Below are positions 44,696 to 53,468 of a stretch of 64,000 nucleotides of DNA, piece after piece. The notes beneath the pieces are model-generated. The model was given only the letters and a program-made list of their open reading frames with translations. It was not told where the DNA came from and ran no database searches. The stretch is from Roseburia_C amylophila (GTDB taxonomy: Bacteria > Bacillota > Clostridia > Lachnospirales > Lachnospiraceae): assembly GCF_025567465.1 (NCBI RefSeq), contig NZ_JAOQKI010000007.1, positions 95,130 to 159,129 of the forward strand, written 5' to 3'. Numbering within the stretch: position 1 is the first letter of the stretch; each line of letters opens with the position of its first letter. Made by a program: the position numbers and the translations under genes.

Positions 44696-47119
44696 CTAAG
44701 CTCTCAGTTCAATCTTCATTGCTTCTAATGCTTTTACAATGCGGTTCATTGCTCCGCTTAAATCTGCTTCCTCTAAGTTCTTATCCTTTGCACGGAAGGT
44801 CAGTGAATAAGCAATAGATTTATAACCCGGTTTAATCTGGGCTCCTTCATAAATATCGAACAGTGTGTAGCTTTCTAAGTAAGCGCCGCCCTTGCTGTCG
44901 AATACTTTTTCGATATCTCCTGCAAGAATCTCTTTTGGAACAACCATACTGATATCACGGGTTGCTGCCGGGAATTTGGCAATACCTTCGTATTTACGTT
45001 CAAAGGTTGTTTCATCCATAATAGATGGCATATCAATCACTGCAACGTATACTCTGTCTTTGATATTGTAATTAGCAGCTACAATCGGATGAACCTCTCC
45101 TAAGTAACCAACTACTTTACCATCATATACAATGTTTGCCTGACGGCCCGGATGCAGATAAGGTCTTCCGGACTTCGGATCATATTCAGCTTTCTTCGTC
45201 ATTCCAACTTTATAGAAGAATTCTTCTACCACACCCTTCATGGTAAAGAAATCACCTTCACCATACATACCAAGAGTAAACTGCATTCTCTCGTCCGGAA
45301 GTTCCGTTACCGGTACACTCTTTGGCAGATAAATGTTGCCTAATTCATAGAGACGTACATCTTTATTTCTTCTGTTGTAGTTGGTTGATAAAGATGTCAG
45401 CATTCCATTTAAGGATGTGGTACGCATAATACTGAAATCTTCTCCCAAAGGATTGGAAATTGTTACGGTCTGGCGTAATGGTGAATCTTCCGGAAGTAAT
45501 AATTTATCAAATACCTTCGGGCTTTCGAAGGAGTAATTCATGCCCTGTGAAAAACCGCAGAACTCTGCAATTTCTCTTGCAATTGCTTCAATTCTTAATT
45601 TATAGGATAACATTCCGGTAGTAGCTTCTCCGCTTGGCAGGGTTGTTGGAATGTTTGCATAACCAAAGAATCTTGCTACCTCTTCTGCAAGGTCTGCATC
45701 ACACTCTAAGTCCTGTCTCCAGGATGGAACTAATACTTCATTGGTTTCTTTATCATAACCTAATTCCAGACGTTTAAAATAGGAAAGCATTTCTTCAGGC
45801 TTAATATTGGTTCCTAATAATTTATTGTATTTCTCCGGTTCAAAAGGAATCCGTCTGCCTTCTTTCTTATTCTCGTAAATATCAATGGCTCCGCCAACTA
45901 CTTCACCAGCGCCTAATTCTTCGATTAACTGGCAGGCTCTGTTCATAGCTTCCATAGCAAGGTTCGGATCCAGACCTTTTTCAAATTTGGAAGACGCATC
46001 GGTACGAAGCCCGATTTTCTTACCAGAAAGGCGGATATTGGTTCCATCGAAGCATGCAGCTTCAAAAAGCATGGTTTTTACATTGTCTGTAATCATGGAA
46101 TTCTCGCCACCCATAATACCTGCAATACCGATTGCTTTCCTGCCATCACAAATCATCAGAACGTTTTCATCCAAAGTACGCTCCTGACCATCCAAAGTTG
46201 TAAATAATTCGCCTTTTCCGGCACGTCTTACAACAATCTCTTTTCCCTCGATGGTATCCCAGTCATATGCATGCATCGGCTGTCCGTATTCTTCCATAAC
46301 ATAGTTGGTAATGTCCACAATGTTATTGATTGGACGGATTCCCTGGGCTGCAAGTCTGCGCTGCATCCACTTTGGTGATGGAGCAATCTTAATATTCTTT
46401 ACCACACGGGCGGTATAACGAGGACATAATTCTTTGTCTACTACATTTACTTTAATATAATCATTGACATCCTCATCATTTCCGGTCTCAGTTACAACCG
46501 GCGGTACAAATTCTTTCTTAAAGGTTGCTGCTGCTTCTCTGGCAATTCCAAGGATTGAGAAACAGTCTACACGGTTGTTTGTAATCTCATATTCCACAAT
46601 AGTATCGTCAAGGCCTAATGCTTTAATTGCATCATCACCCGGTTTCACCTCATCCTCTGCGAAGATGTAGATACCATATTCCGGAGCTTCCGGATACATA
46701 TCACGGGTAGAACCAAGTTCTTCAATGGAGCACATCATTCCATTAGACTCAATTCCTCTTAATTTACCTTTTTTAATTTTGATGCCGCCTTCTGTCATCT
46801 TTCCATCATGTCCACCGGCAACACGTCCGCCATCTAATACAACCGGAACTTTATCTCCTTCTTTTACATTCGGAGCACCGGTTACAATCTGGATGTCCTC
46901 ACCTGTTCCCACATCTACCTGACAGATGATTAACTTATCAGCATCCGGATGCGGCTCGATTTTCTTAATCTGTCCAACGACGATTTTCTCTAAATCGGCA
47001 TCCATTTTCTTGTAAAATTCTACTTTTGAACCGGACAGAATCATTGCATCGGTATATTCCTGTGCATTAACATTAAGTCCCGGAACCAAAGCTTCTATCC
47101 ATTTTAATGATGTATTCAT
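44696..47119 (-). CDS. pheT: phenylalanyl-tRNA synthetase beta subunit
   Basis: 807 residues: N-terminal tRNA-binding OB domain (about 40-150), B3/B4 editing domain (about 210-370), B5 (about 400-475), catalytic-like core and C-terminal ferredoxin-fold anticodon domain (about 715-807). MMCSIEELGS, PINNIVDITNYVMEEYGQPMH and LRTDASSKFEKGLDP are typical. It follows pheS after 82 bases. Confidence 0.98.
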   Translation of the reverse strand: MNTSLKWIEALVPGLNVNAQEYTDAMILSGSKVEFYKKMDADLEKIVVGQIKKIEPHPDADKLIICQVDVGTGEDIQIVTGAPNVKEGDKVPVVLDGGRVAGGHDGKMTEGGIKIKKGKLRGIESNGMMCSIEELGSTRDMYPEAPEYGIYIFAEDEVKPGDDAIKALGLDDTIVEYEITNNRVDCFSILGIAREAAATFKKEFVPPVVTETGNDEDVNDYIKVNVVDKELCPRYTARVVKNIKIAPSPKWMQRRLAAQGIRPINNIVDITNYVMEEYGQPMHAYDWDTIEGKEIVVRRAGKGELFTTLDGQERTLDENVLMICDGRKAIGIAGIMGGENSMITDNVKTMLFEAACFDGTNIRLSGKKIGLRTDASSKFEKGLDPNLAMEAMNRACQLIEELGAGEVVGGAIDIYENKKEGRRIPFEPEKYNKLLGTNIKPEEMLSYFKRLELGYDKETNEVLVPSWRQDLECDADLAEEVARFFGYANIPTTLPSGEATTGMLSYKLRIEAIAREIAEFCGFSQGMNYSFESPKVFDKLLLPEDSPLRQTVTISNPLGEDFSIMRTTSLNGMLTSLSTNYNRRNKDVRLYELGNIYLPKSVPVTELPDERMQFTLGMYGEGDFFTMKGVVEEFFYKVGMTKKAEYDPKSGRPYLHPGRQANIVYDGKVVGYLGEVHPIVAANYNIKDRVYVAVIDMPSIMDETTFERKYEGIAKFPAATRDISMVVPKEILAGDIEKVFDSKGGAYLESYTLFDIYEGAQIKPGYKSIAYSLTFRAKDKNLEEADLSGAMNRIVKALEAMKIELRA

Positions 47120-47201
47120 ATTGTTTCTCCTTCTATCAACTCTCTACTGTGTTCTTTTCTTTCCGACTACAGGAAACATGTCCCTTCAACTTCCCTGTTC
47201 A

Positions 47202-48221
47202 TTAAAACTGTCTTAAGAAACGGTCATCATTCTCATATAAGAGACGCATATCATCAATTTCATATTTCAATAAAGCAATACGCTCAAGACCAACTCCGAA
47301 TGCAAATCCTGAATATTCTTCCGGATCAATACCGCTCATACGAAGCACCTTCGGATGAACCATTCCACAGCCTAAGATTTCAATCCATCCTTCTCCCTTA
47401 CAGAAACGGCATCCTTTACCGCCACATTTAAAGCAGGTGACATCCATCTCTGCACTTGGCTCTGTAAACGGGAAGTGATGCGGACGGAATTTTACTTTGG
47501 TTTCCGGTCCGAACAGACGGGCTGCAAACTCCTGCAGCGTTCCCTTTAAATCTGCAAATGTAATATTCTTATCGATTACCATTCCCTCAATCTGGTGGAA
47601 AGATGGTGAATGGGTTGCATCTACTTCATCTGCACGGAATACTCTTCCCGGTGCAATCATACGGATTGGAAGCTTGCCTTTTTCCATGACACGGACCTGT
47701 ACCGGTGAAGTCTGGGTACGAAGCACGATTTTATCATTAATATAGAACGTATCCTGCTCGTCTTTTGCAGGATGATTTGCCGGAATATTTAACGCTTCAA
47801 AGTTATAATAATCATATTCTACTTCCGGTCCTTCCACTACTTCATAGCCCATACCGGTAAAGATACGCTCTACTTCTTCCAATGCAATGGTATTCGGATG
47901 ACGATGGCCGACACGGTTCTTTTTAGCCGGAAGTGTAACATCAATTACTTCATGTTTTAATTTCAATTCCATCTGGGCAGCTTCTAATTTCTGTTTTGTC
48001 TCATCCAATTTCTTTTCAATAGCTTCCCTGGTCTCGTTTACCAGCTGTCCTACCAGAGGTCTGTCCTCCGGTGCAACATCCTTCATTCCTTTTAATACTG
48101 CGGTGAGTTCACCTTTCTTTCCGAGAAATGCAACTCTGACATCATTCAGTTTGCCAAGTTCGCCGGATGATTCAATCTGATGAATTGCCTCTTCCCTGAT
48201 TTTCTGCAGCTTTTCTTTCAT
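47202..48221 (-). CDS. pheS: phenylalanyl-tRNA synthetase alpha subunit
   Basis: About 339 residues from the ATG at 48221 (GAAGGAG upstream; an earlier in-frame start at 48242 has none). Coiled-coil tRNA-binding N-terminus (about 1-85), class II core with motif 2 FRADEVDATHSPSFHQIEG and motif 3 GFAFGVGLERIALLKY. It is controlled by the T-box upstream. Confidence 0.98.
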   Translation of the reverse strand: MKEKLQKIREEAIHQIESSGELGKLNDVRVAFLGKKGELTAVLKGMKDVAPEDRPLVGQLVNETREAIEKKLDETKQKLEAAQMELKLKHEVIDVTLPAKKNRVGHRHPNTIALEEVERIFTGMGYEVVEGPEVEYDYYNFEALNIPANHPAKDEQDTFYINDKIVLRTQTSPVQVRVMEKGKLPIRMIAPGRVFRADEVDATHSPSFHQIEGMVIDKNITFADLKGTLQEFAARLFGPETKVKFRPHHFPFTEPSAEMDVTCFKCGGKGCRFCKGEGWIEILGCGMVHPKVLRMSGIDPEEYSGFAFGVGLERIALLKYEIDDMRLLYENDDRFLRQF

Positions 48222-48263
48222 AATAATATCTCCTTCTATCATTTTATTTCATTCATAAATAAA

Positions 48264-48292
48264 CTACGAGAAACACGCTTTGCGAATTTTTC
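48264..48292. repeat. dispersed palindromic repeat, family 1, copy C
   Basis: CTACGAGAAACACGCTTTGCGA matches copy B at 63852 exactly before diverging. It lies between the T-box terminator and pheS, inside the mRNA leader. Confidence 0.7.
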
Positions 48293-48296
48293 ACGT

Positions 48297-48545
48297 AAAA
48301 AAACGCGAAGCATTTTCTTCCCATAGGGACGAAATTACTCCGCGGTACCACCCTGATTTCTAAATCATTAGACACTTATAAATACTTAACGCGTATCACG
48401 TCACAGACTACTAACATTCACCTGTGCAGCTTCCGTGCGAAATTCAATTACTGCCTTACCTTAAGGAAACTTTCAGCCGATGATTTCCTCTCTCTTTAAA
48501 AAGTACAATAACCTACTGAACACTTTCATTGCCTTTTACTTTTTC
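48297..48545 (-). ncRNA. T-box riboswitch upstream of pheS (tRNA-Phe responsive)
   Basis: Read on the minus strand, the antiterminator core AGGGTGGTACCGCG (about 48341-48354) is the T-box signature that pairs with the tRNA acceptor end. The terminator stem CGCGGAGTAATTTC/GAAAATGCTTCGCG follows, ending in seven T (48297-48303). In the Stem I region the 3' side carries GAATTTCGC, consistent with the Phe codon TTC as specifier. Uncharged tRNA-Phe would favour read-through into pheST. Confidence 0.92.
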
Positions 48546-48555
48546 ACTAAATGTT

Positions 48556-48584
48556 ATAATACCACAGGGTTTCTAAAACTTCAA
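48556..48584 (-). promoter_or_regulatory. promoter of the pheS T-box transcript
   Basis: On the minus strand TTGAAG (48579-48584), 17 bases, TATTAT (48556-48561); the -35 lies right behind the stop codon of the YihY/BrkB gene. Confidence 0.7.
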
Positions 48585-48585
48585 G

Positions 48586-49440
48586 TTATTTTTTATCCCG
48601 TTTCCGCTCCTTCTTCTGCTGTATGAATCCTGCAATATATTCGTCGAATACCACATTGAATTCCGCACATAACATCAGGATATACATGCAAAAATACATC
48701 CACAACATAATTAATACCAATGTAGTCAGGCTTCCATACATGGAAAATCCATTAAAATAATTCACATAGATAGATAATCCGGCAGAAAACACACACCAGG
48801 CAATGGCACAAAGTACTGCACCCGGAAGCTGGGAACGAAAGGTTGCCTTACGGTTTGGTATCAATGTAAAAATCACTACAAAGAGAATGACTAACACCAG
48901 TATCATAATAAGGCTTCCACGTTCAAATATGAGACTTACAATATGTGTCATTATCGGAATATGCTTCACCAGAAGATGTTCTAATGATTTGCCAAATACC
49001 AGTAATACCAGCGAGATTACAATAGCAATGACAAATACAATGGTATAAATAATCGCCCAGAAACGGAGAACAAACCAGTTTCTGGTCTCCACAATATCAT
49101 TTACCACATTCAACCCATTTGCCATATACTGCACACCCTTGGCTGCCGACCACACTGCTGCGATGGCTGCAATTGATACGATTCCAAAGGATTTGGTATA
49201 GACTTCATTGATAATATTTACCAGGAACGGTGCAATATATTCAGGCATTGTTTCATTTACAATCTGTAAAATCATCCCTTCCGTTACCGGCGTGTACTGC
49301 AAAAGGGAACTGAATACCATAAGAAACGGGATGCTGGATAAGAGGATAAAAAATGCCGCCTGTGCTGCAAATGCATTGATATTATCCCGTTTACATTTAT
49401 CTAAAAATGATTTTACATTTCCAATCAGTTTCCAGAGCAA
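48586..49440 (-). CDS. YihY/BrkB-family membrane protein
   Basis: 284 residues with about six membrane segments and the family core (AAQAAFFILLSSIPFLMVFSS near residue 24). The name ribonuclease BN for this family is a known misannotation; the role is unknown, possibly transport. It ends in a Lys/Arg-rich tail. It starts 2 bases after the SpoIID/LytB gene stop. Confidence 0.93.
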   Translation of the reverse strand: MLWKLIGNVKSFLDKCKRDNINAFAAQAAFFILLSSIPFLMVFSSLLQYTPVTEGMILQIVNETMPEYIAPFLVNIINEVYTKSFGIVSIAAIAAVWSAAKGVQYMANGLNVVNDIVETRNWFVLRFWAIIYTIVFVIAIVISLVLLVFGKSLEHLLVKHIPIMTHIVSLIFERGSLIMILVLVILFVVIFTLIPNRKATFRSQLPGAVLCAIAWCVFSAGLSIYVNYFNGFSMYGSLTTLVLIMLWMYFCMYILMLCAEFNVVFDEYIAGFIQQKKERKRDKK

Positions 49441-49442
49441 AC

Positions 49443-51671
49443 TTATGCACCCCCTTCTTCCTTCGTCATATTTTGTGGCTGATATAACTCAGTCAGTTCT
49501 GTATCCTGATAAAAATAATTTAATATCCTTTTATAATCAAAGCCCTGCCCGCAAAGCTTTTGTGCCCCATTCTGGCTCATGCCAATGCCATGACCGTAAC
49601 CACCGCCGAGGACTGCATAAGTTCCATCCCCTTTTGCCTGTATACTGATATAAGCACTGGGCAGAATACTCATTTCCACACTGCTTCCATCCAAAAGGTT
49701 AATATTCGTAATACCACAGCCCAAAATTGCACGCATATTATATTCGGACTGTACGCTGACTGCACCATTCTGGAAATCAAGTTCCAGTTCTAAAATAACA
49801 CCACTCTGATTGCGTTTTACCACCTTTATTGCCTGCAATGAGCCAAAGTTGCTGCAACTGTCTGTTGTTTCCGTCTTAGATGCATCTTTATAATAACTAA
49901 TAGCCTCCGGCTGGTGCTCTTTTCTATCGGCTATCGTATGAAGCAATGTCTCATCTTTTCCCTGGAAATCAAGCACAGTATTCCAACGGAAATATTTCAA
50001 ATCCGATTCATAGCAGGCACTGTCTACGTTACTGATATAATCCAAGAAGCTTTTTTCATCCGATAAATCAATGGGATTTTCTTCACTGCGCACCCAGACG
50101 CCCTGCAAATAACCATAAGCATCTTTATCAAGATTCCAGGCCTCGTAATCTCCGGTATGGCCATAGGATGTGGAATAATAATAAGTCTCTATAATATCAC
50201 CTTTATAAGAAAGTACCTGACCTTTCGTCTCATCTACCGCAGCTACCGTTTCCGGCGTCTGATTCTGCTTATTATACACCTGAAAATTCACACTGTCATC
50301 TACATGTGCTCCATAAGCTTCATATTTATTGTGCATCATCTGGATATAAGCATAGCTTCTGGCACAGACAGCCTGTGCTTTTAAGGCTTCCATTCCATAA
50401 GAAGATGGAACCTCACTTGGGATAACGCCCTTTACATAGGATTCTAAATCCACTACATTTACCACTGTATATCCTTCCGGATACATACGAAGCTCCATGC
50501 TGCCTGCATAAGCCGGGGATATGCGATTGCCCTGATTGTCAGTAAAATAGAATGGCGATGTGCCATCCTCTGTGACTAATGAAACAGACGATGTTGTCAG
50601 TATATTGGCATAACAGGATGCTGTAATCACGCTTCCTGCTTCTAATACAGTTTCCGTTTCTCCATAATAAAGATGCACCGGCACATCCGATACCAATGAT
50701 ACATCAGAACGGAACATATTATCATTGTCTAATAACAAAACACGGATGTTTTCTATTTTAGCAGGCTCTGTCAAAAGAATGGCGCAGATCTGTTTTTCTG
50801 CCACTACAAATGTAATTTCCATGTTTTCCAGCATCAGTGCATCCATGGAGACTTCCCGGATTCCATCATAAGTTGCATATATTTTCATGGCTTCATCTAT
50901 CGCAACTTGTCCATATCCCTTAATCTCCATTGCGGTATCTGTTTTTGATATCAGCTTTCCGGTAATGGTATCTTCCTTCCGGCTGATTTTATGTATCTTT
51001 TTTTCACTGAACGAAATATCTGCTACGACATTTGATAATTCTTCATCGGTATCAACCGGCAGCTGGTATTCTGTTCCCTGATAAAGAAATGTAAGATTTC
51101 CTTCTATATTTGAAATGAGATAGGCATTTTTCAATGCCACATCTTCTTTATCCTTTGCGGCGACCCCGATTACTTTATCCTCCAACAGATAAACACCATA
51201 ACTGTGAAGCTTCTGATACCACTTTGGATTGGATGTAATGGTATAAGTGCCATCCTGTGTGGTAAGCTGCTTTTTTTCTTTTTTCAATACAAGAATGTCC
51301 TTTTTTAAGACAGACGTATCGGTATCAAGATAACTTAAAATTTCATCATATATAGCAAACCAGGCTGCCCGGTCAATGTTTTTTTTCGAATCATCCAAAG
51401 GAATATATTCTTTTAAATGAAGCAATTCCAGAATGCCACTTACATCATCATAGGTAAGTGTTCCCTGTTGCGGCAGTTTCTCAGCCCATTCGTCCTTGGA
51501 ATAATAAGTAAACTGCAGCAGGGAGGGAATCTCATTCCGATAAACACATTGTTCGGAATATCCATTTTTCTCCCCTTTTGTATCCGTTATCAGAACCACC
51601 AGTATAAGAACCAGAAATGCTCCACAAAACAGCAACAGATAATTACTTTTTTTACTTTTCACTTTTCGCAT
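49443..51671 (-). CDS. SpoIID/LytB-domain protein, membrane anchored
   Basis: About 742 residues from the ATG at 51671 (AAAGGAG upstream). A membrane anchor (SNYLLLFCGAFLVLILVVLI) is followed by about 380 residues of unassigned extracellular region and a SpoIID domain (about 430-730): VVDLESYVKGVIPSEVPSSYG, LKAQAVCARSYAY and GYGHGIGMSQNGAQKL. SpoIID relatives are lytic transglycosylases of denuded glycan, used in engulfment; this one is longer and may act in vegetative wall remodelling. Confidence 0.9.
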   Translation of the reverse strand: MRKVKSKKSNYLLLFCGAFLVLILVVLITDTKGEKNGYSEQCVYRNEIPSLLQFTYYSKDEWAEKLPQQGTLTYDDVSGILELLHLKEYIPLDDSKKNIDRAAWFAIYDEILSYLDTDTSVLKKDILVLKKEKKQLTTQDGTYTITSNPKWYQKLHSYGVYLLEDKVIGVAAKDKEDVALKNAYLISNIEGNLTFLYQGTEYQLPVDTDEELSNVVADISFSEKKIHKISRKEDTITGKLISKTDTAMEIKGYGQVAIDEAMKIYATYDGIREVSMDALMLENMEITFVVAEKQICAILLTEPAKIENIRVLLLDNDNMFRSDVSLVSDVPVHLYYGETETVLEAGSVITASCYANILTTSSVSLVTEDGTSPFYFTDNQGNRISPAYAGSMELRMYPEGYTVVNVVDLESYVKGVIPSEVPSSYGMEALKAQAVCARSYAYIQMMHNKYEAYGAHVDDSVNFQVYNKQNQTPETVAAVDETKGQVLSYKGDIIETYYYSTSYGHTGDYEAWNLDKDAYGYLQGVWVRSEENPIDLSDEKSFLDYISNVDSACYESDLKYFRWNTVLDFQGKDETLLHTIADRKEHQPEAISYYKDASKTETTDSCSNFGSLQAIKVVKRNQSGVILELELDFQNGAVSVQSEYNMRAILGCGITNINLLDGSSVEMSILPSAYISIQAKGDGTYAVLGGGYGHGIGMSQNGAQKLCGQGFDYKRILNYFYQDTELTELYQPQNMTKEEGGA

Positions 51672-51697
51672 AATAACTCCTTTATTGCCTGTTGCAG

Positions 51698-51727
51698 AAA
51701 AGAAGCTGCTTTTCAGCAGCTTCTTTT
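51698..51727. terminator. 13-bp hairpin in the 5' leader of the SpoIID-domain gene
   Basis: AAAAGAAGCTGCT-type arm (51698-51710) pairs perfectly with AGCAGCTTCTTTT (51715-51727) around TTTC. The plus-strand side is followed by T-rich sequence, the minus-strand side by TTTTC. It lies upstream of the gene on the minus strand and could act as an attenuator, or as a terminator for antisense transcripts. Confidence 0.5.
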
Positions 51728-51859
51728 TTCTCTTTTGTATTTTCGGTTCTTTTGTAAACATGCTTCTTTGGTATACTATATGTTTATCTTCCGTACCTTA
51801 TGATTCTTTTGTACACAAAGATTCTTTCGTCTATTCATACCTTATCTTTAGCAAATATA

Positions 51860-52051
51860 CCCAAAATGCCGTTTCCTGTATTTTGACTCCTAGCAAAGCT
51901 AGGTGGGTAACCTCAACCAATACTCTGCCTTCCACTGCAAACGGAGGCCTGACATCCTATTGGAAATATTGGAATCCCGTTTAAAGTAAATGTAGGTTCA
52001 AAATAACAGGCGTGTCGAACATCCCAGGCATAAAACTATCTGCTTTTTGTA
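51860..52051 (-). ncRNA. ssrS: structured non-coding RNA, probably 6S RNA
   Basis: About 190 bases on the minus strand behind a near-consensus promoter, in a 445-base gap without a real gene. It folds as a long interrupted hairpin: AACCT with AGGTT, CCAATA with TATTGG and GCCTCC with GGAAGGC enclose one another, separated by a large one-sided bulge; the 3' end has a CCTAGC/GCTAGG hairpin, and ATGCC/GGCAT can close the ends. Size, promoter, bulged rod shape and position suit 6S RNA, which binds sigma-A RNA polymerase. No homology search supports this, so the identity is tentative. Confidence 0.55.
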
Positions 52052-52057
52052 ATTGTT

Positions 52058-52086
52058 ATTATACTCTAATATGTGTCGTTTTTCAA
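52058..52086 (-). promoter_or_regulatory. promoter of the structured RNA
   Basis: On the minus strand TTGAAA (52081-52086), 17 bases, TATAAT (52058-52063). Confidence 0.8.
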
Positions 52087-52116
52087 TGTAAAATTCCTGT
52101 CAAATTGTGGAACAAT

Positions 52117-52524
52117 TTATGATTGCAGATCTTTTGGCGAAAAAGATGCCGGAAATAGTTCTTCTAATTTCATGACTTTAATGCCTCCAGCCCCATCTTC
52201 CATAATTACCTCAAACGTGCTTCCATCTACAAACTCTGTCAGTACCTGCCGGCAGACACCACAAGGTGTAAGAGGTTCTTCCCTGTCTCCCACTACAGCA
52301 ATTGCCAGAAAATCTTTTTTCCCTTCCGATACCGCCTTAAAGACTGCTGTCCGCTCCGCACAGTTCGTGGGCGTAAAGGCTGCATTTTCGATATTACATC
52401 CGGTATAGATACTGCCATCCTTACAATAAAGGGCTGCACCTACATGAAAATTGGAATACGGTGCATAGGAATATTTTTTGGCTTCTTTTGCCGCTTCTAA
52501 TAATTGTCTTTTGTCCGTCTCCAT
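52117..52524 (-). CDS. cdd: cytidine deaminase
   Basis: About 135 residues from the ATG at 52524 (AGGTGA seven bases upstream). The zinc motif is NCAERTAVF (Cys and Glu) with PCGVCRQV (two Cys) near the centre, the tetrameric Cys3 form. It deaminates cytidine and deoxycytidine for pyrimidine salvage, and its neighbour deoC fits nucleoside catabolism. Confidence 0.96.
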   Translation of the reverse strand: METDKRQLLEAAKEAKKYSYAPYSNFHVGAALYCKDGSIYTGCNIENAAFTPTNCAERTAVFKAVSEGKKDFLAIAVVGDREEPLTPCGVCRQVLTEFVDGSTFEVIMEDGAGGIKVMKLEELFPASFSPKDLQS

Positions 52525-52603
52525 GACACTCACCTTTTCTAAATTATTTCTGTTTTACAATTTTTTTCATTATCTTATCATTCTTCATTGCTCTTAATAT
52601 CTG

Positions 52604-53248
52604 CTATCCCAGAATATCAACGGCAGAACTTGTGCCAAGCCGTGAACAGCCTGCCTTAATATAATTTTCCATATCTTCTTTGGTACGGATTCCTCCGGCC
52701 GCCTTAATCTTAACCTCTGCTCCAATGTGTTCTTTCATTAATAATACGTCTTCCATGGTAGCACCTGCCGTTCCAAATCCGGTGGATGTCTTGATAAAAT
52801 CTGCTCCGGCATTGGTTACCGCATGGCACATGGCAATCTTTTCTTCTTTTGTAAGATAACAGGTTTCGATAATAACCTTTAAGATTTTATCTCCTGTTGC
52901 CTCTTTTAAAAGACGGATTTCCTCTTCTACTTTATGATATGCCCCATTCTTTACATCGCAGATATTAATTACCATATCAATTTCTTCTGCGCCGTCTTCC
53001 AATGCTTTCTTTGTCTCTGCCAGCTTTCCTTCAGTGTTCGCATATCCTAACGGAAATCCTACTACGGTACAGATTTTGATTTTATCGCCGTAAGTTTCTT
53101 TTACCCGGCTGATGTAACAGCTTGGGATACAGACTGATGCGGTATGGTATTTTATTGCTTCTTCACATAATTTTTCTATGTCCTTCCATGTGGTAAAGGC
53201 TTTTAACGCAGTATGATCCACATAACGATATAATTCTTCTTTTTCCAT
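52604..53248 (-). CDS. deoC: deoxyribose-phosphate aldolase
   Basis: 214 residues. The Schiff-base lysine is in DFIKTSTGFGTAGAT (about residue 145), with IETCYLTKEEK and VKAAGGIR-like KIKAAGGIRTKEDM also present. It splits deoxyribose-5-phosphate into acetaldehyde and glyceraldehyde-3-phosphate. It lies 79 bases upstream of cdd. Confidence 0.97.
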   Translation of the reverse strand: MEKEELYRYVDHTALKAFTTWKDIEKLCEEAIKYHTASVCIPSCYISRVKETYGDKIKICTVVGFPLGYANTEGKLAETKKALEDGAEEIDMVINICDVKNGAYHKVEEEIRLLKEATGDKILKVIIETCYLTKEEKIAMCHAVTNAGADFIKTSTGFGTAGATMEDVLLMKEHIGAEVKIKAAGGIRTKEDMENYIKAGCSRLGTSSAVDILG

Positions 53249-53468
53249 TTTGTGCCTCCGGTATTTTTTTTAATTGTAATATATATTCTGTAATTTATCC
53301 AGCAAAAAACGTTTTATCAGAGAACATTTTTACATTAGTACCATCTTCCTATAATTCTAAATTTTTTAGAAAACAATTTTAAACTTTCTTTAAAATTTAC
53401 GCTTTTTTCTTGTTTTCTACAACTGAAATATGATAACATATTAAAATAATTAAAAGAGGAGGAACAAT

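Noticed and set aside
51685..51984. Plus-strand 99-residue frame in the gap before cdd
   Set aside because: Its end is antisense to the structured RNA; apparent conservation would come from the RNA.
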